Source: Candidatus Aminicenantota bacterium | GTDB lineage: Bacteria; Acidobacteriota; Aminicenantia; Aminicenantales; UBA4085 | Direction of reading: 5' to 3' | Length of the DNA stretch: 64,000 nt | Assembly: GCA_003141555.1 (NCBI GenBank) | Contig: PLMN01000007.1 | Span: forward strand, 179,331-243,330 | Shown here: piece by piece, positions 17,977 to 26,324 of the stretch | How the letters are laid out: each line of letters starts with the position of its first letter | Position numbering within the stretch: the first letter of the stretch is position 1 | Position numbers and translations under genes: made by a program | The notes under the pieces: generated by a model | Seen by the model: the letters and a program-made list of their open reading frames with translations, nothing else | The model's database searches: none | Told to the model about the DNA's origin: nothing

Positions 17977-18945
17977 TCACTCGCCCTTATAGTACAGGGG
18001 AACGCACCAGTGGTTCTTGGCCACCCAGTCCGAGACGGGCAGCGCGTCGTCCCGGCCCATGATGCGGTGGCACGGCTGGTCGTAGACCTTGCCCGTGGAC
18101 TTCTCGATGGGGTCGAAGACGATGTATTTGTAGTATCCCGAAACCATTCCCGCCGGGAACTTCACCCGGTTTGGGTACCTGGGATCGAGGTGTTTCTCGG
18201 CGTAGGCTTTCTTCCAGGCTACGATATCCGGCAGCCGGTCCACCTGGACGACGCCCAGGGCGGCGCCGAACTCGGTGATTCGCTGGTTCTGGCCCGGGAC
18301 GACATAGTCGGGCTTGCCGTAGTTGCGGCTCCGCTTGGCGTATTCCAAGAGCCCGGGGTCGGCCGTGGCGAGGATGCCGCCCTCGCCCAAGGTGATCGTC
18401 TTGGTCGCATAGAATGAATAGACGCCCGCCGCCCCCCAGGTGCCGGGCTTCCGGCCGTTCCACGAGGCACCGTGGGCGTGGGCGCAGTCCTCGAGGAGGA
18501 CGATGCCCCGCTCCTTGCAGAACCGGGTGATTTCCTCGATCTCGAAGGCGATGTGGCCTCCGATATGCACCACCCAGACCGCTGCCGGCCGGAATTTGTC
18601 GGCCTTGCGCTTGAGGTCCTCGAACGAGAGGCAGAGGTCCTCGCGGTTGCAGTCCACGAACTCCAGGCGCGCGCCGGCTTTGACGACGCTCAGAGGCGTG
18701 GCCATGAACGTGTTCGACGGGCAGAGCACGGTTTTACCCTGGACTTTGTAATACTCGAGGGCCGCTTGGGCCGCGCCGCTCCAGCTCGAGAAGGCAAGCG
18801 ACGGCAGGCCGTTCCAGGATGCCCAGCGCTCCTCGAAGAGCGCCGTGAACTTGCTCTCGGTCCACTGCTGGGTGTCGAAGATCTCGTCCCAATAGCGGTG
18901 GACCCGCGCCCGGTCGTCCAAGTCGAAGCCGATCGTAAAACGCAT
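17977..18945 (-). CDS. DegT/DnrJ/EryC1/StrS-family PLP sugar aminotransferase (ArnB-like)
   Basis: The protein has 322 residues. It shows the family's CPSNTFMATPLSV segment, the PLP-phosphate and ring contacts around VHIGGH and LLEDCAHAHGA, and the PLP-binding lysine in SFYATKTITLGEGG. These enzymes transaminate keto sugars attached to nucleotides. The protein is about 50 residues shorter than many ArnB/WecE proteins. It lies between the SMR-type transporter and the Gfo/Idh oxidoreductase genes in one minus-strand operon. The substrate is inferred from context only. Confidence 0.85.
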   Translation of the reverse strand: MRFTIGFDLDDRARVHRYWDEIFDTQQWTESKFTALFEERWASWNGLPSLAFSSWSGAAQAALEYYKVQGKTVLCPSNTFMATPLSVVKAGARLEFVDCNREDLCLSFEDLKRKADKFRPAAVWVVHIGGHIAFEIEEITRFCKERGIVLLEDCAHAHGASWNGRKPGTWGAAGVYSFYATKTITLGEGGILATADPGLLEYAKRSRNYGKPDYVVPGQNQRITEFGAALGVVQVDRLPDIVAWKKAYAEKHLDPRYPNRVKFPAGMVSGYYKYIVFDPIEKSTGKVYDQPCHRIMGRDDALPVSDWVAKNHWCVPLYYKGE

Positions 18946-18974
18946 GGATGACTCCTTGAATCCGCGGCGACCGC

Positions 18975-19355
18975 CTATTTCCCCGCAACCAGGACCGCGA
19001 TGCCGGACATGATCAACAGCAGGGCCACGATCTTGGTCAGGGTGATGGCCTCCCGGAACATCAGCGCGGAAAAGACCATGGTCGCCGCGAACAGGACGCC
19101 CTGGATGATGAGCGTCGTGGTGATGACTTCGGCCCGACGGATGATGAACATATAAATGAGGTAGCCCGTCCCGCTACAGGCGAGCGAGATCAGGATGTAT
19201 TTCGAGGTGACGATCTCCTTCGCGATGGCGATCAGGCCGCCCGAAAGCTTGAGATCGACGGCGCCCTTCTTGATGATCGTCCCGGAAAAGCCCATGATGA
19301 CGCCGCTCACGACCGCGAGAAGGAAGTACCAAGCGCTGGCGAAATTGAGCTTCAT
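18975..19355 (-). CDS. SMR/EamA-type four-helix transporter (ArnE-like flippase subunit)
   Basis: The protein has about 126 residues and four hydrophobic helices (about 7-30, 48-68, 75-95 and 102-123). The start ATG at 19355 is chosen because earlier codons are the downstream part of the neighbouring gene read in another frame. The end FREAITLTKIVALLLIMSGI resembles the fourth helix of EmrE and ArnE proteins. Given the ArnB-like and ArnC-like neighbours, it may flip a polyprenyl-linked amino sugar across the inner membrane. A simple small-drug efflux role cannot be excluded. Confidence 0.72.
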   Translation of the reverse strand: MKLNFASAWYFLLAVVSGVIMGFSGTIIKKGAVDLKLSGGLIAIAKEIVTSKYILISLACSGTGYLIYMFIIRRAEVITTTLIIQGVLFAATMVFSALMFREAITLTKIVALLLIMSGIAVLVAGK

Positions 19356-19365
19356 GAAGGAATCC

Positions 19366-20130
19366 TCACCGGAAGATGTTCCGGAGCAGGGTCCGGAAAA
19401 AGAGAATGGGCCAGGATAGGACGTAGACGAAGTCCTTGATCCGGAGCGGACCGCCCGAAAGGCCGTAGTTCCCGTAAATCCGCGAGACGTCCTCGGCCCG
19501 CTTGTAAAACCGGCCCGGGACCTCGACGACCTGGCAGCCTTTCTTGGCCATGATGTAGAGCTCTTCGAGGTCGTTGATCCGGCCGTCATGAAGTCTGGTC
19601 GAGGTCTTGTAGATCCCCGACAGGACCTCCATCACCCGCCGGTTCCAGCCTTTGAATCCCGAGCTCGAATCCGTGATCCGGGTCCGGAACTTGCGATAGA
19701 AAAGCAGGCTGACGACCAGGGAATACAGCCGCCGGCCGTATTTGTGGAGGAACGGATCGGCGTGCGGGGCGCTTCCGAGGACGCGGGAGGCGATGACATA
19801 ATCCCGCCCCGATTTCAAAGCTTCGATGATCCGGCCGATGTCCTGGGGCTCATGTTGTCCGTCCGCATCGCAAAGGACGAGATAGTCGTAGTCGTGCCCG
19901 AGGGCGTACTCCCGCGCGGACTGGAGGGCGCGGGCATACCCGTAGTTCCGGTCGTGCTTGACGAGGAAAACCCCTTTCGCCAGAGCGATCTCGGAAGTCC
20001 GATCCGAGCTCCCGTCGTCGACGATGAGGATATCGACGCCCGGAAAATAGCGCTTGATCTGGTCCAGGACCGGGCCGAGCTTTTTTTCCTCGTCCTTTGC
20101 GGGAAGCGAGATTAGAACATCACTTTTCAT
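19366..20130 (-). CDS. Family 2 glycosyltransferase, polyprenol-phosphate type (ArnC/DPM1-like)
   Basis: The protein has about 254 residues from ATG 20130. Motifs are LISLPAKDEEKKL, the nucleotide-binding LIVDDGSSDRT and metal-binding LCDADGQHEPQD. ITDSSSGFKGWNRR follows and the C-terminus is hydrophobic (FVYVLSWPILFFRTLL). This fits enzymes that load a sugar onto undecaprenyl phosphate. It is the first gene of the five-gene cassette and is read from the promoter at 20158-20186. A GTG four codons upstream is an alternative start; neither start has a good ribosome site. Confidence 0.85.
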   Translation of the reverse strand: MKSDVLISLPAKDEEKKLGPVLDQIKRYFPGVDILIVDDGSSDRTSEIALAKGVFLVKHDRNYGYARALQSAREYALGHDYDYLVLCDADGQHEPQDIGRIIEALKSGRDYVIASRVLGSAPHADPFLHKYGRRLYSLVVSLLFYRKFRTRITDSSSGFKGWNRRVMEVLSGIYKTSTRLHDGRINDLEELYIMAKKGCQVVEVPGRFYKRAEDVSRIYGNYGLSGGPLRIKDFVYVLSWPILFFRTLLRNIFR

Positions 20131-20157
20131 TTCATGATTCACGGGGTTAAAGCGTAT

Positions 20158-20186
20158 ACTATAAAGGCCCTGGGGCAAAAAGTCAA
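20158..20186 (-). promoter_or_regulatory. Sigma-70-type promoter for the 20130-16007 operon
   Basis: On the minus strand TTGACT (20181-20186) lies 17 bases from TATAGT (20158-20163). The plus strand over the same bases reads TATACT then ATAAAG, so a divergent rsmA promoter may overlap it, but its -35 box is poor. Confidence 0.7.
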
Positions 20187-20214
20187 TTTGGAGGCCGGCC
20201 CACTGGGTAAAACC

Positions 20215-21030
20215 ATGCCCATCTATAGAGACCGCAAGAGACGGGTCCTGGGACAGCATTTCCTCAGGAGCGCCGGGGTCCTCCAGAAGATCGTCGAGGT
20301 CATCGATCCCCGGCCCGACACCTTGATCATCGAGATCGGCCCGGGCCGGGGCGCCCTGACCTTTCCCCTGGCCGAGAAAGCGGGGAAGGTCGTCGCCATC
20401 GAAAAGGACGCGGCCATGGCCGCCCGTCTCGGAGAGAAGGCCGTTTCCCGTCTCGCCGTCCTCGAGGGCGACATTCTCGACTGCGACTTCGCCGCGCTCC
20501 GGACCCGGCACGGAGGATCCTTCCCCAGGGCCGTGCTCGCCGGCAACCTGCCCTATTCGATTTCGACGCCCCTCCTCTTCAAAATCCTCGAGGAGCCCGC
20601 GCCGTTCGAGAGATGCATCTTCCTCGTCCAGAAAGAAGTCGCGGAACGCATCACCGCCGGCCCGGGCACCAAGGACTACGCCCCGCTCTCCATCCTTCTT
20701 CAGCTTCGTTTCTCGGCGGAGATCCGATTCCCCGTCCACCCCGGCTCGTTCTCTCCCCCGCCGAAGGTCGAATCCGCCCTCGTGTCGCTCGAGAGGAGGC
20801 CCGCCCCGCTCTTCGGAATCTCCGACGAACGCCGGTTCGCGGAATTCCTCCGCGGGGCCTTCCGCCAGAGGCGGAAAACCCTAGCCAACAATCTTCTGGC
20901 GTCGGGCCGGACGGCGGCTGCGATCGAACGGGCCTGTCGGGCCGCCGAGATCGACCCCCGGGCCAGGCCCGAGCAGGTGCCGATCGCCGGGTTCGCGGCC
21001 CTGTTCGCCGCCTTCAGTTCGCCGCCTTGA
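20215..21030 (+). CDS. rsmA: 16S rRNA dimethyladenosine transferase
   Basis: The protein has 271 residues, the usual size of RsmA/KsgA. It dimethylates the two adjacent adenosines in the 3' hairpin of 16S rRNA using S-adenosylmethionine. Visible motifs are RRVLGQHFLRS near the start, the SAM loop IEIGPGRGALT near residue 40, the catalytic NLPYSISTPLLF near 108, and the C-terminal domain with FSPPPKVESALV and RRKTLANNL. ATG 20215 is chosen because the 27 codons before it do not match the family. It is divergent from the sugar cassette and followed closely by a GNAT gene. Confidence 0.93.
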   Translation: MPIYRDRKRRVLGQHFLRSAGVLQKIVEVIDPRPDTLIIEIGPGRGALTFPLAEKAGKVVAIEKDAAMAARLGEKAVSRLAVLEGDILDCDFAALRTRHGGSFPRAVLAGNLPYSISTPLLFKILEEPAPFERCIFLVQKEVAERITAGPGTKDYAPLSILLQLRFSAEIRFPVHPGSFSPPPKVESALVSLERRPAPLFGISDERRFAEFLRGAFRQRRKTLANNLLASGRTAAAIERACRAAEIDPRARPEQVPIAGFAALFAAFSSPP

Positions 21031-21070
21031 CAGGCGCCGACCGCCATTGAAGAATAAGACGAGCAAGACC

Positions 21071-22231
21071 ATGGAAGGACGAACCGATACCCTGCCCGGC
21101 GCGGACGCGATCTCGGGCCGGGCCATGCAGCGCGCCCTCAGGATGCTGGGGGGCGAAATCCGCGAAGGGCGGCCCGATCCGGACGGCCTGTTCGCCCTGG
21201 CCGAGATCATCTTCCCCGGCGAAGACATTTCCGATCCCCGCTTCATCCGCTGGATGTACGACCGGAACCCCGGTGGGCGGGCCCTCGAATACGCGACGCT
21301 CCACCGAGGCCTGGTCTCGGGCCATATCGCCGCTCTTCCGTTCAAGTACAAATTCGGTTCCCGGATCTTGACGGCCGGCCTGGTGGTCAATGCCATCACC
21401 CACCCCGACTTTCGGGGCAAAGGCATTTTCATCATCCTGACCGAGCTTCTCAACAAGCGCTGCGCCGAGGCCGGGATCGAATTCACCTTCGGCTATGCCA
21501 ACTCCAGCTCCGAAAAAGGATGCCTCCGCCACCTCGCCTACCGGGAGCTCGGCCGGTTCCCGCTCTGGATCCTCCCGTTCCGCCTGCCGCGGATCGCGGC
21601 CGCGCAAGACCCCAGGCCGGCCGCCTGGCTGCGCGCCGCCGCGGCTCTCGCCGGGCCGGCAGCGCGGATCTGGTCGTTTGCCCGCCGTCCCCGTGGCCGC
21701 CATGGGATCGATGTCGACCTCGTCAACGCGCCCGGCCCGGAGTTCGACGAGCTGTGGGAATCCGCGCGAGCAGGCTACGGCAACATCCTCGTCCGGAACC
21801 GCGCTTTCCTGGATTGGCGGTTCGTCCAGGCCCCCACCCGGCGCTACGAAATTCTCGCCGCCCGCAAGGACGGCCGCCTGCTCGGCTACCTGGTTTCGAC
21901 CATGACGGCGGTCCAAGGGCTCCGCTGGGCCATGATTATGGACATGCTCGTCGCCGATTCGAGGGAAGGCCGCGCGGCCGCGGCGCGCCTCGTGGAAGAG
22001 CACGTCCGCCGGGCGCGCGCCGCCGGCGCCGACCTGGCCGCGGGCCTGATGTTCCGGCATGCCCCGGCCGCCGCCGGTATGCGCCGGAACGGGTTCCTGG
22101 TCGCCCCCGCCCGCCTCCTGCCGCGCGAATTTCCAATCCTGCTCCATTGGAACATGGCCGAGAAGGCGCCGGAGACCCTGTTCGATCTGAAGTCCTGGTA
22201 CCTCACCATGGGCGACTACGACGCCGCCTAG
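21071..22231 (+). CDS. GNAT-family N-acyltransferase-like protein
   Basis: The protein has about 386 residues from ATG 21071; a TTG at 21047 is also in frame. The acetyl-CoA-binding region is recognisable as VVNAITHPDFRGKGIFIIL (the RGKG pyrophosphate loop) near residue 105, followed by FTFGYANSSS. A second half (about 225-370) looks like another GNAT-like fold (MDMLVADSREGRAAAARLV). This two-lobed plan is seen in uncharacterised acyltransferases near glycan genes. The acceptor is unknown. It starts about 40 bases after rsmA and may be cotranscribed. Confidence 0.68.
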   Translation: MEGRTDTLPGADAISGRAMQRALRMLGGEIREGRPDPDGLFALAEIIFPGEDISDPRFIRWMYDRNPGGRALEYATLHRGLVSGHIAALPFKYKFGSRILTAGLVVNAITHPDFRGKGIFIILTELLNKRCAEAGIEFTFGYANSSSEKGCLRHLAYRELGRFPLWILPFRLPRIAAAQDPRPAAWLRAAAALAGPAARIWSFARRPRGRHGIDVDLVNAPGPEFDELWESARAGYGNILVRNRAFLDWRFVQAPTRRYEILAARKDGRLLGYLVSTMTAVQGLRWAMIMDMLVADSREGRAAAARLVEEHVRRARAAGADLAAGLMFRHAPAAAGMRRNGFLVAPARLLPREFPILLHWNMAEKAPETLFDLKSWYLTMGDYDAA

Positions 22232-22283
22232 GCCCCTCGGGCCGCCGGCCGGCCGCGCCGCGGGGTATCTTATTTATCACATT

Positions 22284-22308
22284 GAAACCTGACCTAAAGT
22301 CGAGTTTC
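22284..22308. promoter_or_regulatory. Inverted repeat upstream of the P4 promoter (possible operator)
   Basis: GAAAC with GTTTC and GAC with GTC form an imperfect 10-bp stem around a 5-base centre. It lies 3 bases before the -35 box at 22312. It could be an operator or a transcript-independent palindrome; no matching copy was found before the P5 promoter. Confidence 0.35.
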
Positions 22309-22311
22309 TAT

Positions 22312-22339
22312 TTGACAAGTCCCTAAAAAGTCGTAGAAT
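22312..22339 (+). promoter_or_regulatory. Sigma-70-type promoter for P4
   Basis: TTGACA (22312-22317) and TAGAAT (22334-22339) are 16 bases apart. The expected leader of about 35 bases contains the ribosome site AGGAGA just before ATG 22381, so this gene has a normal leader. Confidence 0.65.
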
Positions 22340-22380
22340 ACGCCTTTATATTCGGACCGTGATTCGACAGGAGACCTCGA

Positions 22381-24021
22381 ATGAAAAAAGGTTGTCTATT
22401 ATTGATTTTAGCGGCGGCTCTCTCGCAGCTGCCCGCCGCCGAACCTCAGCATGCGCGCAAGGTCCAAGCGAATCCGAAGGCCGGATCGCAACAAGCGACG
22501 GCGGCGGCCCAGGACCGGACCGCCGACGGACTGGTCCAAGCCCAGATGCTCAGCGGCCTGCCGACGGGCTGGGCGGCCTTAAAGAACATATCAAACAATA
22601 CGACGGACAGCGAGGTCGCGGTCGGGGCCGTCGATGCCAACGGCAACGCCTATTGCACATGGACGGAATGGCATGGCGATGTCGGGGCCGAGCGGGACAT
22701 TACCTTCGCCACGAACAAATCCGGGAGCTGGTCGACCCCCTACGGCTGGTCGCTTGATTACCCCGACGTCCTCGATGTCGGCTTCCCGGCCATCGCCGTG
22801 ACGAGCGACGGGGCCACGGCCGTGGTCGCCTATCATGACGGCGACTTGTCCCTGAGCCTGATGACCATCAAGGAGCGGGAATATGCGAACGGGACCTGGA
22901 GCTCGATCAAGAACATATCGGGCTCGAGCGAGTCGTGTTCCTACGTCACGCTCTCCACGAACCCCGTGGACAACACGATCTTCGCCGTCTGGATGGCCTC
23001 CCTCGACGAGGGATTCGGCTTGAAGTACAAATATCGCGATCCGACGACCGGGCAATGGAGCGCAGCGATGCAGATCGGCAGCGTCCCGGCGGGGGGACAA
23101 TACCTGCCGAACATCTATCTCGACAAGAGCGGGGTGGCCCATCTCGTCTACATCGTCCGCAGCGGCACCGCCTCGGTATGGTATACGAAGAACACCAATC
23201 CGAAGAACAGTTCCGGCTGGACGACGCCTCTTCAAATTGCCCCCGATTCCGGGCTGAATTTCACCTACCCCAAGGTCACGGCCGACTGGGACGGCAACGC
23301 CTACGTCGTCTGGCAACAGATCCAGAGCGGCTTGTCCTCGATCATGCTCCGCTATATGGTCGACGGCGCATGGGGGTCGGCGCAGAACATCTCGAACCTG
23401 ACCGACCCCTCAGAGACGGCGTATCCCGCCGTCAACGGGACGACCAAGGAGATGTATTTCGTCTGGCAGACGGCCTTCGGGTTCGCGTCGGGGAACACCA
23501 ACTGGGACGTCTGCATGAAGACCTACGAGATCGACAAGACGACGGGCCAGAAAGCCTGGTCGGACGTCTATCGGGTGACGAATTACCCCGGGCACGCGGG
23601 GGAGCCGCAGATCAAGATCACGAAGGAGGGGGACCTGCATCTCTTCTTCTTCGACAACCTGGTTGGGGACGGACAGGCGGAAATCTATTACTCCTATAAG
23701 ATGGCCCCCCGGCTTGCCGCCGTGGCCGCCCCGGCGGTGACCTCGCAGCTGGACAAAGTGCTCTTCGGCGCGCTGAAGTGGAATACGGTCACCTTCGCCA
23801 AGAACACGAACAACGACGACACGAAGCTCCAGGAATACCGGATCTACCGGAAGAAAGCGGAGGAGGCGGACAGCGCCTTCACCCAGCTCGCGAGCCTGGG
23901 CATCTCCACGTTCCAATACGTGGACAAGAATCTGGCGCCCGGACAGCGCTACGCTTATCTGGTCAGCGTCGTGAACAAGGACGGCCTGGAGATGAAGTCG
24001 GCCGCCACGATCGAACCCTGA
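22381..24021 (+). CDS. Secreted beta-propeller/FN3 protein (family member P4)
   Basis: The protein has 546 residues. A signal peptide (MKKGCLLLILAAALSQLPAA) is followed by a low-complexity Ala/Gln stretch and a propeller region of about 380 residues, with NAYCTWTEWHG, FATNKSGSWSTP, FAVWMASLDEG and YVVWQQIQSG. The last 100 residues are the shared FN3-like module (EYRIYRKKAEEADS, VVNKDGLE). It is the tandem partner of P5, with a small regulator-like gene between them. No enzymatic motif is visible; it is probably a surface-exposed binding or structural protein. Confidence 0.8.
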   Translation: MKKGCLLLILAAALSQLPAAEPQHARKVQANPKAGSQQATAAAQDRTADGLVQAQMLSGLPTGWAALKNISNNTTDSEVAVGAVDANGNAYCTWTEWHGDVGAERDITFATNKSGSWSTPYGWSLDYPDVLDVGFPAIAVTSDGATAVVAYHDGDLSLSLMTIKEREYANGTWSSIKNISGSSESCSYVTLSTNPVDNTIFAVWMASLDEGFGLKYKYRDPTTGQWSAAMQIGSVPAGGQYLPNIYLDKSGVAHLVYIVRSGTASVWYTKNTNPKNSSGWTTPLQIAPDSGLNFTYPKVTADWDGNAYVVWQQIQSGLSSIMLRYMVDGAWGSAQNISNLTDPSETAYPAVNGTTKEMYFVWQTAFGFASGNTNWDVCMKTYEIDKTTGQKAWSDVYRVTNYPGHAGEPQIKITKEGDLHLFFFDNLVGDGQAEIYYSYKMAPRLAAVAAPAVTSQLDKVLFGALKWNTVTFAKNTNNDDTKLQEYRIYRKKAEEADSAFTQLASLGISTFQYVDKNLAPGQRYAYLVSVVNKDGLEMKSAATIEP

Positions 24022-24040
24022 TCTAAATAGGAGGAGCGGC

Positions 24041-24532
24041 ATGCCCCCAAATTCTGAAAAAAATCCCGGAGGACGCCCCCCGAAATTCCATGAACCGTGC
24101 CGGCCGGTGACCATGACCCTGCCGGAGCGAGTCCTGGAGCAGCTGACCGAAATCGATCCCGACCGGGCGTGCGCCGTGGTCAAGGCCATAGAGGCCGTCC
24201 TGGGGACGGCTAAAGGCGCCGCGAAACCCGTGGAGCTCATCGAGATGGCCCCCGGCAAGGCCCTGATCGTCACCGGGCCGAGCAAGGCCTTGCGGGTGAT
24301 CCCCTGGCTGAAGACCATCGAGATCGCGCCCGCCCGATTCCTGTTGACGATTCCGTCCGGGACGCCCATCGAAGCCCTCGAAGTCGCCTTGCGCGATGTG
24401 GCCAACATGCCCACCGAGGGGAAAAGTGAGCAGGAAATCGCCGTTCTGAACGAGCTCCTGAGCCTGATCGGCCAGAATCGCCGCGCCCTCCGCCTGTCCA
24501 AGGCAGAGGTTCTGATCATCAATATCGCCTGA
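24041..24532 (+). CDS. Ribbon-helix-helix-like small protein, possible regulator
   Basis: The protein has 163 residues. A basic GGRPPKF stretch is followed by RPVTMTLPERVLEQLTEID and DRACAVVKAIEAVL. This beta-strand plus two-helix pattern resembles ribbon-helix-helix DNA-binding proteins. The remaining residues (about 65-163) form a compact alpha/beta domain of unknown type, with KALIVTGPSKALRVIPWLK. An AGGAGG site precedes the ATG. It starts 19 bases after P4 and just before the P5 promoter, so it is placed to control this cluster; that role is inference. Confidence 0.55.
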   Translation: MPPNSEKNPGGRPPKFHEPCRPVTMTLPERVLEQLTEIDPDRACAVVKAIEAVLGTAKGAAKPVELIEMAPGKALIVTGPSKALRVIPWLKTIEIAPARFLLTIPSGTPIEALEVALRDVANMPTEGKSEQEIAVLNELLSLIGQNRRALRLSKAEVLIINIA

Positions 24533-24568
24533 AAGACCGGGGATTTCCGGCATTTTGTCTCCGCGTTG

Positions 24569-24597
24569 TTGACAAAGCCTCAGGCCCCGGTTAGTAT
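24569..24597 (+). promoter_or_regulatory. Sigma-70-type promoter for P5
   Basis: TTGACA (24569-24574) and TAGTAT (24592-24597) are 17 bases apart. The leader holds the ribosome site AAAGGAG ahead of ATG 24626, which also argues against any start upstream of 24626. Confidence 0.68.
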
Positions 24598-24625
24598 ATC
24601 GCCGTCTGTAAAAAAGGAGCTGAGC

Positions 24626-26215
24626 ATGACCAAGAAAGGCATTCTATTTATTATCTGCCTGTTAGCCGTGGTACTGATCGCCACGGGGGCATCCGGCGCG
24701 CGCCAGAGGATCCACAAAAAGGCGGTCCAGCCTACGACGGCTGCCGCCTCCACCCAAGGCAGCCAAGCCGGCGTGTCGGCTCTCCCTTCGACCTGGGGCA
24801 CGCGGGAGACCGTCTCCAATACCGTCGCTTATTGCACCGACCCGTATGCGGCCATCGACGGCAAGGGCAACGTCTACGCCAGCTGGGTGGAATGGTACGG
24901 GGGCGTCGGCGGCCGCCGGGACATGGTGTTCAACACGAACAATACCGGAAAATGGGGTACGCCCCACGCGAATTCCCTCGCCTATACCATGATCGACGAC
25001 GTCGGGTTCCCTGAAGTCACCGTGACGAAGAGCGGGAACGATGCCATCTATGCCTGGATGGACGGATGGGTCTCCGAGGGCCATATGGTCGTCGTCGGAG
25101 ACGAATTGGTGAATGGGACGTGGAGCGGCGTCGGCCCCATCACCCACAATGCCCCCGATGCGTCCACCTACCCGAGTCTATCCGCATCGCCGGTCGACGA
25201 CACCATTTGCTTCGTCTGGCAGCAGGACGTAGGCGGATTCCAGCTCGGCTATCGATACCGGGACGGCAAGACCGGCCAGTTTGGACCGATGTCGATCATT
25301 AATTCACAAACCACCCAATACTGGCCGAACGTCTTCGTCGACGCCAAGGGAACGGCCCATCTCGTCTACATCACCCGCTCGGGGCCGGCCCAAGTCTGGT
25401 ATATGAAGAATACCAACATCAAAGACGCCACCGGCTGGACAGCGCCGCTCGCCCTGTCCGGGTACACGGGGCTGGATTGGGACCAGGCCATCGTCCGGGC
25501 GACCGACGCCGGCGACGCCTACGCCGTCTGGTCGGAGCTGCGCGGCTCGGTAGAAGACATCTTCCTGAAATACCAGGTCAACGGCGTCTGGCTGGATACG
25601 ATCAACGTCACCAACAGCACGGCTGCGGTCCCGTGCGAAAACCCCTCGATCGCCGTCAACCCGACCACGGGGGAGATGTATATCTGCTGGACCCAGCTCG
25701 TCGGCAGCGGGGTGGGCAATATCTTCCTGAAGACCTATGAAATCGACAAGACGACGGGCCAGAAAGTCTGGTCGAGCCCCATCCAGGTCACGACGTCCGG
25801 GACGTCCGATATGGGCTCCCTCCGGGCCACGAGCGATCCCGACATCCACCTAGTCTACACCGATAACGGGATCGTCTATCATGTGTCGCGGCTGGCCCCG
25901 CGTCTGACTGCGGTCGCCGCCCCGACCGTCACCTCCCAGGTCAACCGCGTCCTCTTCGCCTCGGAAAAGATCCTCACGGTTTCGTTCGTCAAGAACCCCA
26001 TCAACGACGACGCCACCCTGAAGGAATACAGGCTCTACGCCAAGAAGTACGAGGACCCGGACACGGCCTACACCGTGATCGCGACTTACGCCCCCACGGA
26101 TACGCTCCAGTATGTCTGGAAGAAGCTCGCGGTGAGTCAGAAATACTCCTTCATCGCCAGCGTCGTGAACAAGGACGGCCTGGAGCTCAAGTCCCTGGCC
26201 GTCGTCTCCGACTGA
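24626..26215 (+). CDS. Secreted beta-propeller/FN3 protein (family member P5)
   Basis: The protein has 529 residues from ATG 24626, which gives a clear signal peptide (MTKKGILFIICLLAVVLIA). The propeller region carries NVYASWVEWYGG, FNTNNTGKWGTP, FVWQQDVGGF and AYAVWSELRGS, matching P4 repeat for repeat. The C-terminal 100 residues are the shared module (EYRLYAKKYEDPDT, VVNKDGLE). The YAK in place of YRK is a small difference from the other four. It ends 2 bases before a REP-like palindrome and a strong terminator. Confidence 0.8.
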   Translation: MTKKGILFIICLLAVVLIATGASGARQRIHKKAVQPTTAAASTQGSQAGVSALPSTWGTRETVSNTVAYCTDPYAAIDGKGNVYASWVEWYGGVGGRRDMVFNTNNTGKWGTPHANSLAYTMIDDVGFPEVTVTKSGNDAIYAWMDGWVSEGHMVVVGDELVNGTWSGVGPITHNAPDASTYPSLSASPVDDTICFVWQQDVGGFQLGYRYRDGKTGQFGPMSIINSQTTQYWPNVFVDAKGTAHLVYITRSGPAQVWYMKNTNIKDATGWTAPLALSGYTGLDWDQAIVRATDAGDAYAVWSELRGSVEDIFLKYQVNGVWLDTINVTNSTAAVPCENPSIAVNPTTGEMYICWTQLVGSGVGNIFLKTYEIDKTTGQKVWSSPIQVTTSGTSDMGSLRATSDPDIHLVYTDNGIVYHVSRLAPRLTAVAAPTVTSQVNRVLFASEKILTVSFVKNPINDDATLKEYRLYAKKYEDPDTAYTVIATYAPTDTLQYVWKKLAVSQKYSFIASVVNKDGLELKSLAVVSD

Positions 26216-26216
26216 C

Positions 26217-26247
26217 AAATCGGTGACAGTAACCTGATTTCCGAATT
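26217..26247 (+). repeat. REP-like palindrome R1
   Basis: This 31-base element starts AAATCGGTGACAG and ends GATTTCCGAATT. Its outer 24 bases fold as AAATC-GGT against ACC-T-GATTT with one bulged T. The exact reverse complement occurs at 35745-35775 beside the RAYT gene 9 kb away. Confidence 0.8.
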
Positions 26248-26291
26248 CAAGGGAGGCGTTGGAACTGGGGATTGAAGTCGTCAACGCCTAC

Positions 26292-26322
26292 AAAGGCCCC
26301 GCGACGGAGGGGCCTTTTTTTT
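26292..26322 (+). terminator. Rho-independent terminator after P5
   Basis: AAAGGCCCC (26292-26300) pairs with GGGGCCTTT (26309-26317) across an 8-base loop, and a run of eight T follows (26315-26322). This is the clearest intrinsic terminator in the window; it lies 2 bases from the stop of the convergent barrel gene. Confidence 0.9.
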
Positions 26323-26324
26323 GC

